From positions 45,314 through 100,840 of the forward strand of contig NZ_QYTV02000012.1 of NCBI RefSeq assembly GCF_003605385.1: DNA of 55,527 nt. Direction: 5' to 3'. The DNA comes from Siminovitchia acidinfaciens. GTDB lineage: Bacteria > Bacillota > Bacilli > Bacillales > Bacillaceae_C. Below, piece after piece: positions 18,476-27,155 of this stretch. The position numbers were made by a program, and so were the translations under genes. Below the pieces are notes generated by a model that had not been told where the DNA came from, made no database searches, and saw nothing but the letters and a program-made list of their open reading frames with translations. Numbering within the stretch: the stretch's first letter is position 1; each line of letters begins with the position of its first letter.

Positions 18476-20524
18476 TTATTTACGGTTCATGATGATATTG
18501 CGATATTCATCAATTTTAACGGAGTAGTCAGGCGGAATAACGATTGTCGAGTCGAGCTGTTCGATGATAGCCGGTCCGCTGAATTCGGATAGTACAGGAA
18601 TTTTCGTACGGTCGTAGATTGTTGAATCAACCAATCCACCCGCTTCTTCAAAGTACACACGGCGTGTTTCTTTTATAGCATCCTCCAAGTTGCCTTGCGG
18701 TTCTTCTTTGGCAAAAACCGGCTTGTTGACTGCACCGATTGCTTCTACGCGCATACCGTAGATCTCAATTCCTTTTTCCCTGTCGGCAAATGCGAACTCA
18801 CGCTCATGCTCAAGATGGAATCTTTCAATCGCTTCATCCAGCGACATGATTGGACGGTCGATTGTGACAGACAATGTTCTCCACTGTCCTACGTAACGCA
18901 TATCAATATAGCGGATAAGGTGCATTTGCTCTTCTTCAATACCTTCTTCTGCTAACAATTCTGTCGCTTCTTTTTCCATTTCAATGAATTCGGCTTCAAG
19001 TTCCTCTTTTGTCACATCAGCTACATCTGCAAAGTATGTTTTTGTAATGTCGTGACGGACGTCAACAAGCAGACAACCCATCGCTGCAGCAACACCAGGA
19101 TGTGCAGGGACAATGACAGTCGGAATTTCCATTTCTCTTGCTAGATCAGCACCGTGAAGTGCACCTGCGCCGCCGAATGCAACCAATGCAAAGTCACGTG
19201 GGTCATAACCGCGGCGTACAGAAATCAAGTTAAGCGCATCACACATATTTGCATTTGCAACTTGGATCATTGCGTTTGCAGCACCATAGATATTGTATCC
19301 CAATGGCTTTGCCACTCGTTCCTCAATCGCTTTTACAGATAGGTCTTTATCCAATTCCATTTGGCCGTCAATCAGCTTTGTATTCAAACGTCCTAATACA
19401 AGGTTGGCGTCCGTATTTGTCGGCTCCATTCCGCCTTGGTCATAGCATGCTGGTCCCGGATCTGCCCCTGCGCTGTGAGGCCCGTTGCGCAGTGAACCTC
19501 CGTCATCAATCCATGAAATGCTTCCTCCCCCGGCACCGATTGTTAAAATCTCAATACTTGGGAAGCCGATTGGATACCCGTACTCGATATACCAGTCTTT
19601 CGTAATCCGCAGCTCGTTGTCGTACATTAATGAAATGTCCGTACTTGTACCGCCCATGTCGAGGCCGATCGCATTTTTGAATCCGCACATATTGGCGATA
19701 TGCTTGCTCGCGATAGCACCGGCAGCAATACCTGAGCTGGCAAGACGAGCTGCATATTTAGGAACTGTCTGTGATGTCATGACCCCGCCCCCAGAGTGGA
19801 GAACGATGATATCGCCATCATATCCAAGATCTTTCATATTCTCTTCAAGAGTATTGATATACTTGCTGATTGTCGGTCCGAGTACAGCGTTTACAATCGT
19901 TGTACTCATACGCTCGTGTTCGAAAATCTCAGGAAGCGTATCGGAAGATGTACAAATATATGCATCAGGAAGTTCTGCCTGCAAAATCTCTTTTGTCTTT
20001 TTCTCATTTTCTGCATTTACATAGGCGTTCATAAAACAGATGGCAACTGCTTCCACTTCGCGCCTTTTTAAAATTCTGGCGAGCTCGCGGATTTCGTCTT
20101 CATTGACTTCTTTAAGCATTTCTCCGTCAAACCCGACACGCTCATCCAGCTCAAAACGGTCTCTCCGTTTGATGTATGGCTCTGCCACATCGTTATATGC
20201 GTCCCATAAATCAAGCTTTGTGCCGCGGCGGATTTCCGGAACATCACGGAATCCTTTCGTTGTGACAAGGGCTGCTTTTGGGAGTTTGCGTTCAATCAAT
20301 GCATTTGTACCAACTGTTGTTCCGTGAGAGAACATTTTTATTTTATCGCCAGTCAATTCAGCTTTTAAAATACCGTTTATAATCCCTTTTTCCGGGTTTG
20401 ATGGCGTGGAAGAAGTCTTCGTTACATACATTTCACCTGTATTCTCATCAAAAACAAACACATCTGTGAATGTTCCACCAACGTCAACTGCAACATGGTA
20501 GCCTGTTTTTGTCAATTTACTCAT
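18476..20524 (-). CDS. hyuA: Hydantoinase/oxoprolinase subunit A (HyuA)
   Basis: A 682-residue subunit with the ASKHA ATPase fold. DVGGTFTDVFV near residue 15 is the phosphate-1 motif, FSHGTTVGTNALIERK follows, and a second phosphate loop is GLDMGGTSTDIS; VAFGGAGALHGADLAREM is the family C-terminal signature. It supplies ATP-dependent activation of the cyclic amide for HyuB. The ATG follows CGGAGGCG. The upstream 110 bp contains no -24/-12 element, so unlike several neighbours this operon is probably not read by sigma-54 polymerase. No N-carbamoyl sarcosine hydrolase is adjacent, though an M20 carbamoylase lies at 4409. Confidence 0.9.
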   Translation of the reverse strand: MSKLTKTGYHVAVDVGGTFTDVFVFDENTGEMYVTKTSSTPSNPEKGIINGILKAELTGDKIKMFSHGTTVGTNALIERKLPKAALVTTKGFRDVPEIRRGTKLDLWDAYNDVAEPYIKRRDRFELDERVGFDGEMLKEVNEDEIRELARILKRREVEAVAICFMNAYVNAENEKKTKEILQAELPDAYICTSSDTLPEIFEHERMSTTIVNAVLGPTISKYINTLEENMKDLGYDGDIIVLHSGGGVMTSQTVPKYAARLASSGIAAGAIASKHIANMCGFKNAIGLDMGGTSTDISLMYDNELRITKDWYIEYGYPIGFPSIEILTIGAGGGSISWIDDGGSLRNGPHSAGADPGPACYDQGGMEPTNTDANLVLGRLNTKLIDGQMELDKDLSVKAIEERVAKPLGYNIYGAANAMIQVANANMCDALNLISVRRGYDPRDFALVAFGGAGALHGADLAREMEIPTVIVPAHPGVAAAMGCLLVDVRHDITKTYFADVADVTKEELEAEFIEMEKEATELLAEEGIEEEQMHLIRYIDMRYVGQWRTLSVTIDRPIMSLDEAIERFHLEHEREFAFADREKGIEIYGMRVEAIGAVNKPVFAKEEPQGNLEDAIKETRRVYFEEAGGLVDSTIYDRTKIPVLSEFSGPAIIEQLDSTIVIPPDYSVKIDEYRNIIMNRK

Positions 20525-20671
20525 ACTTTCGCCTCCGTATTAATCATTTTTAATCATGGTGTAATAACAAGGTGTACTTTTCCCTTACGAACGCATCACC
20601 ACCTTAAAGGATTTTTGAAAGGTTTGAATAAGTGAATATTGGGTATATTTCTTTGAAGTGCATTTTCTTTG

Positions 20672-20984
20672 TCCAGCGACTAGCGCTAAACAGGCGCTTG
20701 CGCTTTTCTATATTGTCCAGCTCCGAGTGCCATCGGCTCGAGGTCATAAGCCAATCGCATCTGAAGGCAAACTACGCCTTCGTCAGCGCTTGTCTTATGC
20801 TTGTCGCCGATAGGCAGGCACTCTCCGCTTTTCTATATTGTCCAGCTTCAGCGCCCAGCGACTAGCAAACTTCGCACTCCTTCACTACGATAAGTCAACA
20901 TCGGCTCCTTCGTCGCCGTGTTTCCTTTATCTCATTGCGGAGTACTCCAGTTTGTACGTCGCTAAACGGGCACTCTCCGCTTTT
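20672..20984. repeat. Two or three tandem copies of the dispersed repeat, reverse orientation
   Basis: gtccagc heads occur at about 20672, 20725 and 20839, each following or preceding cttttctatatt-type ends; ctccgcttttctatat recurs at about 20823 and 20978. Reading the complement gives the same aaaagcg, gcgacaagc and ctcgagccgat blocks as the copies at 2352 and 10719. It lies between pxpC and hyuA. Confidence 0.75.
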
Positions 20985-21956
20985 CTATATACTAGCTGCC
21001 ACTTTTTCTATCAGCCTTTCTTTCTCTCGTCTGATTGAAATAGCCTGGTCCACTGTAATTGCCTGAAATCGTACTTTCGACATTGGTCTCATTTGAGACA
21101 GTTTGCTTACATCTGACCAAATAATTGTTCCAATCGTTACAAAGCCGCCTCCACCTGTGCCATCATTCAGTAAAACGATCACTTCTTCCTCATTCGGTAC
21201 GATGACGGCACCGATCGGATAGGGAATATCGACGATATTTCCTGGCGTCCCTCCCGAGCCTAACGGCGGCTCTTTGTCTGAGTAGCTGATATGGCCGCCT
21301 TTCATTCTGCAGGCCGTTCGATTTGATTGAGGCTGGATTGTCCAATGGCTGTTCAAAAATGAAACTAGTCCTTCATCACGGATCAGATCACATGTGATTC
21401 CAAGTACAACATGCGCTGTCTCCGTTTTACCAAACGTTGGGATGGCCTCGCGAATCAATTCTTTTCCTACGTGCTGAACTGCCCCTGGCAACGGCTCGGA
21501 AAGCGGAATCTCATCTCCGGCAAGCAGCAGTCTTCCGGTAATTCCGGGAAAGACACTGGCCAGGCAAGTCGACTTGCTTCCCAGCACGTCCGGAACATCA
21601 AACCCTCCTGATACACACAGGTAGCTGAACAGTCCCTTTTTGATATTGCCAACCTTAAGCAAATCGCCTTTTTGGACCTCAAAAACTGTCCACATCGGCT
21701 GCTCTATACCGTTTAAAAAGACTTTTGCTTGCGCTCCTGTGACGACAGCAGTCGTTTTTTTCCGGAACTCAACCGTTGCTCCTTTGACCATCATCTCAAG
21801 GGCCGCGACATGTCGAGGGTTGCCGAGTAGCATGTTCCCGAACATGAAGGAAAATTTATCTGCCGCCCCTGCCGGTGGAACCCCTTGGTGGTAAAATCCC
21901 GTTCTCCCCATGTCCTGTATCGTTGTGCGAATTCCCGGTTGTATAAGCTCTATCAT
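20985..21956 (-). CDS. pxpC: 5-oxoprolinase subunit C (KipA/PxpC family)
   Basis: A 323-residue protein of the biotin-dependent carboxyltransferase-like family (KipA, formerly AHS2). The opening GIRTTIQDMGRTGFYHQGVPPAGAAD is diagnostic, as is GGTPGNIVDIPYPIGAVIVP. In Bacillus and Escherichia coli it works with PxpB and PxpA in ATP-driven hydrolysis of 5-oxoproline to glutamate. Its ATG overlaps the stop of pxpB by ATGA, showing translational coupling. No pxpA (YcsF/LamB family) is present in the window, so either it is elsewhere or this pair has another partner. Confidence 0.9.
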   Translation of the reverse strand: MIELIQPGIRTTIQDMGRTGFYHQGVPPAGAADKFSFMFGNMLLGNPRHVAALEMMVKGATVEFRKKTTAVVTGAQAKVFLNGIEQPMWTVFEVQKGDLLKVGNIKKGLFSYLCVSGGFDVPDVLGSKSTCLASVFPGITGRLLLAGDEIPLSEPLPGAVQHVGKELIREAIPTFGKTETAHVVLGITCDLIRDEGLVSFLNSHWTIQPQSNRTACRMKGGHISYSDKEPPLGSGGTPGNIVDIPYPIGAVIVPNEEEVIVLLNDGTGGGGFVTIGTIIWSDVSKLSQMRPMSKVRFQAITVDQAISIRREKERLIEKVAASI

Positions 21957-22843
21957 CGGTCAAACTCCTCTTTTAGTTGTTCAATATATTCCGCTCCCAG
22001 CTCATCATATTTCGTGGCCGAAAAGGAGACGGGTTTTATTTTATATTCGTATGTCCCATTAAGAACCTCTTCACGAATATTTTGATATTCCGCTTTTGAA
22101 ACCGGTCTATATTTCCACAAGTCGCCAGGTCTTGCTAGAACAAAGCTTTCTTTGAATGGAGCAAGCCTTTGATAAACGTCATATACAGGAACAGCAGACC
22201 TCCCGATCAATTGATAGCTTCCTGGTGATTCGGAAGGATATACAACGGTAAACACACCCCCGAGCCCAACTGCTCTTTCCGGAGTATATTCTCTTGGACT
22301 TCTATACTTTGGAACTTCCACCATTTCGCTCTTTGTACCTCTCAGGGGGAAGCACCAAGCTGTTCCCGGTTTGAAGCCGATTGCTGTCACTAAATAAAGT
22401 GGGCCAGAGTGGCGCCGGATGACTTCTTCCCTGCTTTTAAAGCCGCGAAGCTTCATGACATAATCAAAATTTGATTCTTCGCTTTCTCCATGATGGCGGG
22501 AATATTGAAGAGATATTTTCCTTGTTTCCTCGTCATCATACAAAACAGGAATTTCGATAATTCTAGCATCTACATTCAAGCTTTCTTCTGTATTTTTCAT
22601 CCTGTCTACATCACGCAAATAATCCAATAAATGATGTGGGGATATAACATTTGGATCATATCTAACAAGATAGGATGCATTATTCGGATAGATCTCAATG
22701 ATGCCCGGAATGTTGCGCTTGCTTAATTCGTTCGTAATGGACAAGGCTTTTAATGTACTTTCAATCTTCATTTCCCGGGAAATTTCGGCAAAAATATACT
22801 CATCTCCACAAAAATCGAACTTAGTCTCAGAGAAGAAGATCAT
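21953..22843 (-). CDS. pxpB: 5-oxoprolinase subunit B (KipI/PxpB family)
   Basis: A 296-residue protein of the carboxyltransferase subdomain C/D family. It contains FGFKPGTAWCF-like, VPKYRSPREYTPERAVGLGG and YPSESPGSYQLIGR segments typical of PxpB/KipI. It is longer than Bacillus KipI (about 240 residues). The start is the ATG at 22843 after GGGAGG; this overlaps the end of the activator gene by 17 bp. In B. subtilis KipI inhibits the sporulation kinase KinA, but the conserved role is 5-oxoproline metabolism with PxpA and PxpC. Confidence 0.88.
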   Translation of the reverse strand: MIFFSETKFDFCGDEYIFAEISREMKIESTLKALSITNELSKRNIPGIIEIYPNNASYLVRYDPNVISPHHLLDYLRDVDRMKNTEESLNVDARIIEIPVLYDDEETRKISLQYSRHHGESEESNFDYVMKLRGFKSREEVIRRHSGPLYLVTAIGFKPGTAWCFPLRGTKSEMVEVPKYRSPREYTPERAVGLGGVFTVVYPSESPGSYQLIGRSAVPVYDVYQRLAPFKESFVLARPGDLWKYRPVSKAEYQNIREEVLNGTYEYKIKPVSFSATKYDELGAEYIEQLKEEFDR

Positions 22844-24881
22844 GGCTTGCACCTCCCGGCATCCGTTCATCATTAAATCTTTTCATCCGCCTGCTAACGG
22901 TCGAAATGCTTGTTTCTAGTGCTTTGGCAGCATCCGTTGCGGTGCCGTATTTTTCTACCGCAAGCTCGATCAGCTGCTTTTCCGTCTCCTCGACTGCCTT
23001 TTTCAAAGGTATAATCCCTTTGATCGTTAAAAAGCCCTGTTCTTTCGAATCTGTTTCCCATAAAACTCGATAAACATCTTTTTCCGAAATTTCATCTTCT
23101 CTTGAAATGACTATCAATCTTTCGATTACATTTCTCAGCTCTCTAATATTACCTGGCCACTGATAGCTTTCCAGCAAATTTAACGCATTAGTGGATATCT
23201 TCTTTTCATAGCCGTTGCGGTCGTTCAGTTCTTCTAAAAAACTGACGGCAAGGGGTGAAATATCATCTTTTCTATTGCGCAAAGCCGGTATTTGGATTGG
23301 GACTACATGTAATCGATAAAACAAATCTTCCCGGAATTGGTTTTTTTGAACCATTTGCCGCAAGTTTTTATTCGTTGCTGCAATGACCCTGACATTGATT
23401 TTTATCGGAACGGTAGAGCCGACTCGTATCACTTCTCTTTCCTGTAATACACGGAGCAGCTTCACTTGCATTGCAAAGGGCAGTTCAGAAACTTCATCTA
23501 AAAATACGGTTCCTTCATGGCCCTGCTCGAAAAGTCCAACTCTTTTGGAATCTGCCCCGGTGAAAGCCCCCTTTTCATGCCCGAATAATTCGCTTTCAAT
23601 TAAATGTTCAGGGATAGCTCCGCAATTAATTGCTACAAATGAGCCAGAAGATCGGCTGCTTAATTGATGGATACTCCTGGCAACCACTTCTTTCCCTACT
23701 CCGGACTCTCCTGTGACTAGAACAGTAGAATCCAGTGGTGCAACAGACTTCACCTCGTCCATGAGCATGCTCATTTCGGCGGATCGGTAAATTACTGTCT
23801 CATTATGGAACTCAGTTGCATCTTCAGCCCTTGCAAATGATTTATCATCAGTAGATACGTCTTTAGAAAGGACGATGATCCTCTTGATTTTCCCATCTTC
23901 CATAACAGGAGTTGCAGTTGAAAGAACAGTCCCATTTTTACCCTTTTGGGTCAACATGACCCTGCTGTTCTTTTTCATGCAGGCTGCAATGATGTTTGGC
24001 TGGAAAATACCGCTGCTTTCCAAATCTGCTGCATTCATCCCGATTAATTCATCATGTTCGATGTCTCCCCAAAAATTGTTGAAGTATGCTCCTGCGACTC
24101 TTGTAATTGTTCCGTTGTGATCGGTAACCAGGATTTGTTCATTAGATAATGAATAAATTGCCTGAAGATCTTCATTCATTTCACGGACGAAATCAATTTC
24201 ATGCACAGCCTCTTCCAATTGATCTTTCAAATAGAAGTTATGGATAATCCCGGTTATTTTACCGTTTTCATAAATAGGAGAAAATTGCCCGGAAATGACT
24301 TTAAAGTTAAAAGTATTTTCAATACCGAACCATTTTTGTCCCCTTAGAACCTCATCGAACGATGTGTCCATTCGAATTAACCGCCGGTAATCACGCCCTT
24401 GAATGATTGATTTTTTCATCCCCAGGATCTGTTCCGCTTTTTCATTCATGAAAATAACTTGAAAAGATGGATTCATTGTAACGATGCCCATTTCAGCACT
24501 ATTCAGTGCATCATTGAAGCTTTTTAATTGAACCTCGCTCAAGTATTGGTCCAGCCTGTCCATGAACACGTAGCCTGTCGGCTGTTGGAATATGTCAGCT
24601 CCGATGACCAAGGAACAATTATGAATATGTTTGGCTGCATCCTCTTCCCGAACAAACAAAAAGTCTTTCTCCGGCTGGATACGTCTGTTAGGATCTCCTT
24701 CCTCCATCAACTGGTCCAATAAAGATGTAGTCGTCACGTATCCGATTATTTCTTCATCTTCTAATACGAAGCCGACCTCAGACTCGTTTTCTTTCAGAAG
24801 TGCAAAAACATTTTTCACCGTCATATCAGAATTAACGAATAGCCCGATAGGCTGCAGTACACCTTTCCAATCCCAGTGCAT
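22827..24881 (-). CDS. Sigma-54-dependent activator with CBS-like and PAS domains
   Basis: A 684-residue enhancer-binding protein. The first 115 residues resemble a CBS pair (DMTVKNVFALLKENESEVGFV, then a second strand set); two PAS domains follow (about 120-220 and 240-340), then the AAA+ domain with GESGVGKE (391-398) and intact GAFTGA (438-443), and a Fis helix-turn-helix at the end. I choose the ATG at 24881, after GGAGG; the open frame continues 51 codons upstream but crosses the sigma-54 promoter at 24936-24952. It leads the pxpB-pxpC transcript and overlaps pxpB, so it likely senses a product or substrate of that enzyme and activates its own operon. Confidence 0.9.
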   Translation of the reverse strand: MHWDWKGVLQPIGLFVNSDMTVKNVFALLKENESEVGFVLEDEEIIGYVTTTSLLDQLMEEGDPNRRIQPEKDFLFVREEDAAKHIHNCSLVIGADIFQQPTGYVFMDRLDQYLSEVQLKSFNDALNSAEMGIVTMNPSFQVIFMNEKAEQILGMKKSIIQGRDYRRLIRMDTSFDEVLRGQKWFGIENTFNFKVISGQFSPIYENGKITGIIHNFYLKDQLEEAVHEIDFVREMNEDLQAIYSLSNEQILVTDHNGTITRVAGAYFNNFWGDIEHDELIGMNAADLESSGIFQPNIIAACMKKNSRVMLTQKGKNGTVLSTATPVMEDGKIKRIIVLSKDVSTDDKSFARAEDATEFHNETVIYRSAEMSMLMDEVKSVAPLDSTVLVTGESGVGKEVVARSIHQLSSRSSGSFVAINCGAIPEHLIESELFGHEKGAFTGADSKRVGLFEQGHEGTVFLDEVSELPFAMQVKLLRVLQEREVIRVGSTVPIKINVRVIAATNKNLRQMVQKNQFREDLFYRLHVVPIQIPALRNRKDDISPLAVSFLEELNDRNGYEKKISTNALNLLESYQWPGNIRELRNVIERLIVISREDEISEKDVYRVLWETDSKEQGFLTIKGIIPLKKAVEETEKQLIELAVEKYGTATDAAKALETSISTVSRRMKRFNDERMPGGASHDLLL

Positions 24882-24935
24882 GTATGTTCCTCCGATTCTT
24901 CTCAAAGTGACGGCATGCTTTATATCTTTCATTAT

Positions 24936-24952
24936 TGCAAGATGCATGCCAA
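24936..24952 (-). promoter_or_regulatory. Sigma-54 (-24/-12) promoter of the activator-pxpBC operon
   Basis: Read on the minus strand: TTGGCAT, GCATC, TTGCA, with GG and GC correctly spaced. It lies 55-71 bp before the start codon at 24881. Confidence 0.88.
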
Positions 24953-25025
24953 CATAATTAAACATTCTTTTTTCCACGAATCGACAGCGTTTTCTGCAAA
25001 CGCAATCATATGATGGGTATCTATT

Positions 25026-25066
25026 ATTTTGCATTATCGAAAACCATTTTGCAATAATGCAAAATG
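25026..25066. promoter_or_regulatory. Palindromic TGCAAAAT cluster, probable activator site
   Basis: CATTTTGCA-ATAA-TGCAAAATG (25045-25066) is a perfect dyad with 9-bp arms, and a further ATTTTGCA stands at 25026, 20 bp (two helical turns) away. It lies 95-130 bp upstream of the -24 element, the classic enhancer position. The octamer also occurs before the promoter at 9016. Confidence 0.7.
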
Positions 25067-25072
25067 CATTGT

Positions 25073-25117
25073 AAAAAAATCCCTTGATCCACCCAAATGT
25101 GAATCAAGGGATTTTTT
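25073..25117 (-). terminator. Bidirectional terminator after the TRAP permease gene
   Basis: ATCCCTTGAT (25079-25088) pairs with ATCAAGGGAT (25103-25112), flanked by A and T runs on both sides. Confidence 0.93.
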
Positions 25118-25124
25118 ACTACAA

Positions 25125-27083
25125 TTACATGGTTACTTGCGTTTTTATATGGCCGCTGTCATCTTTTCGCTGTTTCTGGACAAACCAGATTCCAAGCAAA
25201 ATGGCCGCTCCTACAAAGTCGCTGATTGTTTCCGGAAAGATCATCATGATTCCGCCAGCAAATAAGGCAATTCTCTCCCACATGTATGAGCTTCTTGCAT
25301 AGAATCCTACTACTGCGCTGCTGACCCCTGCCATTCCTATTAAAGAAGTAGCAATCGCGGAAATGAGCGCCAAAGGAGTTACATCTACTAAAACTAATAT
25401 CGGATTGTAAATGAATATATATGGAACAATGAAAGCTGCAATTGCAAGCTTCACCGCAATAACTCCCGTCTTAAACGGATTCGCTCTGGCTATCCCCGCT
25501 CCGGCATAAGCCGCCAAACAGACCGGCGGAGTGATGTCCGCTACAATTCCGAAGTAAAACACAAACATATGGACTGCTATCGGTGCCAGACCAAACTCGT
25601 TGATAAGAGCCGGTGCAGCAACTGTTGCGGTAACCACGTAGTTTGCAGTAGTCGGCAGCCCCATTCCAAGAATGATACAGGCAACCATTGTGAAGAAAAG
25701 TGCCAAAATCAGGTATCCGCTTGATAAAGCGATAATTCCAGATGCAAATTTCGCTCCTAGACCTGTCATGCTGACGACGCCGGCAATAATTCCGGCCGTA
25801 GCCACTGCCGCAATGACCGGAAGGGCCACTCTCGCCCCTTGTTCCAGCACTTCGAATATTTTCCGAATAGAAAGTCTCGTATCTTTCCTAATCATACTAA
25901 CTATGAAAACTGCTATAATTCCCAAGAGTGCCGCGCGCTGCGGAGTGAAACCCGATAGAATCGTACCGATCATTACAACAACCGGCAAAAGCATAAAGCC
26001 GTTCCGGAGCATTAATTCTTTAAATACAGGAAGCTGTGACTTTGGCAAGCCAAAAATCTTTAATCTCTTCGCTTCAAAGTGAGTTCCAATGAAAATGCCG
26101 GAAAAATATAAGACAGCAGGAATCATGGCTGCTAGCATGATTGTAGAATATGGGACACCAAGATATTCCATCATGATAAAAGCAGCTGCTCCCATGATCG
26201 GCGGCATAATCTGGCCACCTGTTGAAGCCGAAGCTTCTGTTGCCCCCGCAAACTCCGGAGTGAAACCTGATTTTTTCATCATTGGAATCGTGAACGATCC
26301 GGAAGCAACCGTGTTTCCAACGGAACTGCCGGAAACCATTCCTTGCAAAGCACTGGCAACGACTGCTGTCTTTGCTGTTCCCCCTGTAAACCGGCCAGTC
26401 AGGGAAAAAGCCAGATCATTGAAGAACTGTCCGATTTTCGTGTGTACGAGCATAACACCAAAAAATAAAAAGAGAAAAATGAATTTAGCGGAAATTTGAA
26501 TCGGCGTACCGAAGACACCGCTTTCCTGATACCACAAATTGGGCGCAATCCGATCCACTGTAAAGCCCGGATGCGACAATATTGTTGTCGGGATATGTTT
26601 TCCGAATATCGCATATAAAATTGTTACGCTCGCGACGATGACAATCGGAACTCCTACGGTTCTGCGCGTCGCCTCCAATACCAGCAGGATCCCGATGATT
26701 GCAATGATGATATCCATCGTACTGTAGCCCGTAATTCTGCTTTTCAAAATCGAATCAAAGAAGAAGATTTTATGGTATGTGACATACATCGCGGTGAATG
26801 CCAAAAGCACATCATACCAGGGGATTTTCTTTTGTATCCTATGCGCTCCTTTTTTTGCAGGAAATAGTAAATATATGATTCCAAGGGCTGTTCCCAAATG
26901 GATAGCTCCCTGCTTTTGGGAAGGCAATGTTCCAAAATAACCCGTGTACAGGTGAAATATCGTTAAAGAGACCCCTAAAAAAGTTACTACCCACGCCCAT
27001 CTTCCAATGGAGGTCCTAAACTGATTTTCCCTGTCGTATTTCTCCAATATTTCCTGAGCATCCAAATGTTCTTTCTCTTTCAT
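25125..27083 (-). CDS. TRAP transporter fused permease (TAXI type), partner of the permuted binding protein
   Basis: A 652-residue membrane protein joining the small (4-helix) and large (12-helix) TRAP subunits, as usual in TAXI systems. Landmarks are QEILEKYDRENQFR near the start, GGTAKTAVVASALQGMVSGSSVGNTVASGSFTIPMMKKSGF and GQIMPPIMGAAAFIMMEYLGVPY in the DctM-like part. Start: ATG at 27083, after GAGGTG; the longer frame has none. It lies 72 bp downstream of the swapped-order binding protein gene, with a hairpin between. The transporter should use a sodium gradient to import an organic or amino acid. It is a paralogue of the permease at 28622. Confidence 0.9.
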   Translation of the reverse strand: MKEKEHLDAQEILEKYDRENQFRTSIGRWAWVVTFLGVSLTIFHLYTGYFGTLPSQKQGAIHLGTALGIIYLLFPAKKGAHRIQKKIPWYDVLLAFTAMYVTYHKIFFFDSILKSRITGYSTMDIIIAIIGILLVLEATRRTVGVPIVIVASVTILYAIFGKHIPTTILSHPGFTVDRIAPNLWYQESGVFGTPIQISAKFIFLFLFFGVMLVHTKIGQFFNDLAFSLTGRFTGGTAKTAVVASALQGMVSGSSVGNTVASGSFTIPMMKKSGFTPEFAGATEASASTGGQIMPPIMGAAAFIMMEYLGVPYSTIMLAAMIPAVLYFSGIFIGTHFEAKRLKIFGLPKSQLPVFKELMLRNGFMLLPVVVMIGTILSGFTPQRAALLGIIAVFIVSMIRKDTRLSIRKIFEVLEQGARVALPVIAAVATAGIIAGVVSMTGLGAKFASGIIALSSGYLILALFFTMVACIILGMGLPTTANYVVTATVAAPALINEFGLAPIAVHMFVFYFGIVADITPPVCLAAYAGAGIARANPFKTGVIAVKLAIAAFIVPYIFIYNPILVLVDVTPLALISAIATSLIGMAGVSSAVVGFYARSSYMWERIALFAGGIMMIFPETISDFVGAAILLGIWFVQKQRKDDSGHIKTQVTM

Positions 27084-27114
27084 ATAAACACCTCGTTTCG
27101 AGTTAAAAAGTGAA

Positions 27115-27144
27115 AAAGGGATGACAATATTCAATCATCCCTTT
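27115..27144 (-). terminator. Intergenic hairpin between binding protein and permease
   Basis: AAAGGGATGA (27115-27124) pairs with TCATCCCTTT (27135-27144); on the minus strand U-rich sequence follows. It may partly terminate transcription, giving more binding protein than permease, as is common in transporter operons. Confidence 0.7.
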
Positions 27145-27155
27145 CTTCATCATTT

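Noticed and set aside
19485-20024. Long plus-strand open frame opposite hyuA
   Set aside because: It lies wholly inside a clear conserved gene on the other strand and its translation is the usual low-complexity mirror of that gene.
20525-20640. Sigma-54 promoter in front of hyuA
   Set aside because: No TTGGC/TTGC pair with the correct spacing on the minus strand.
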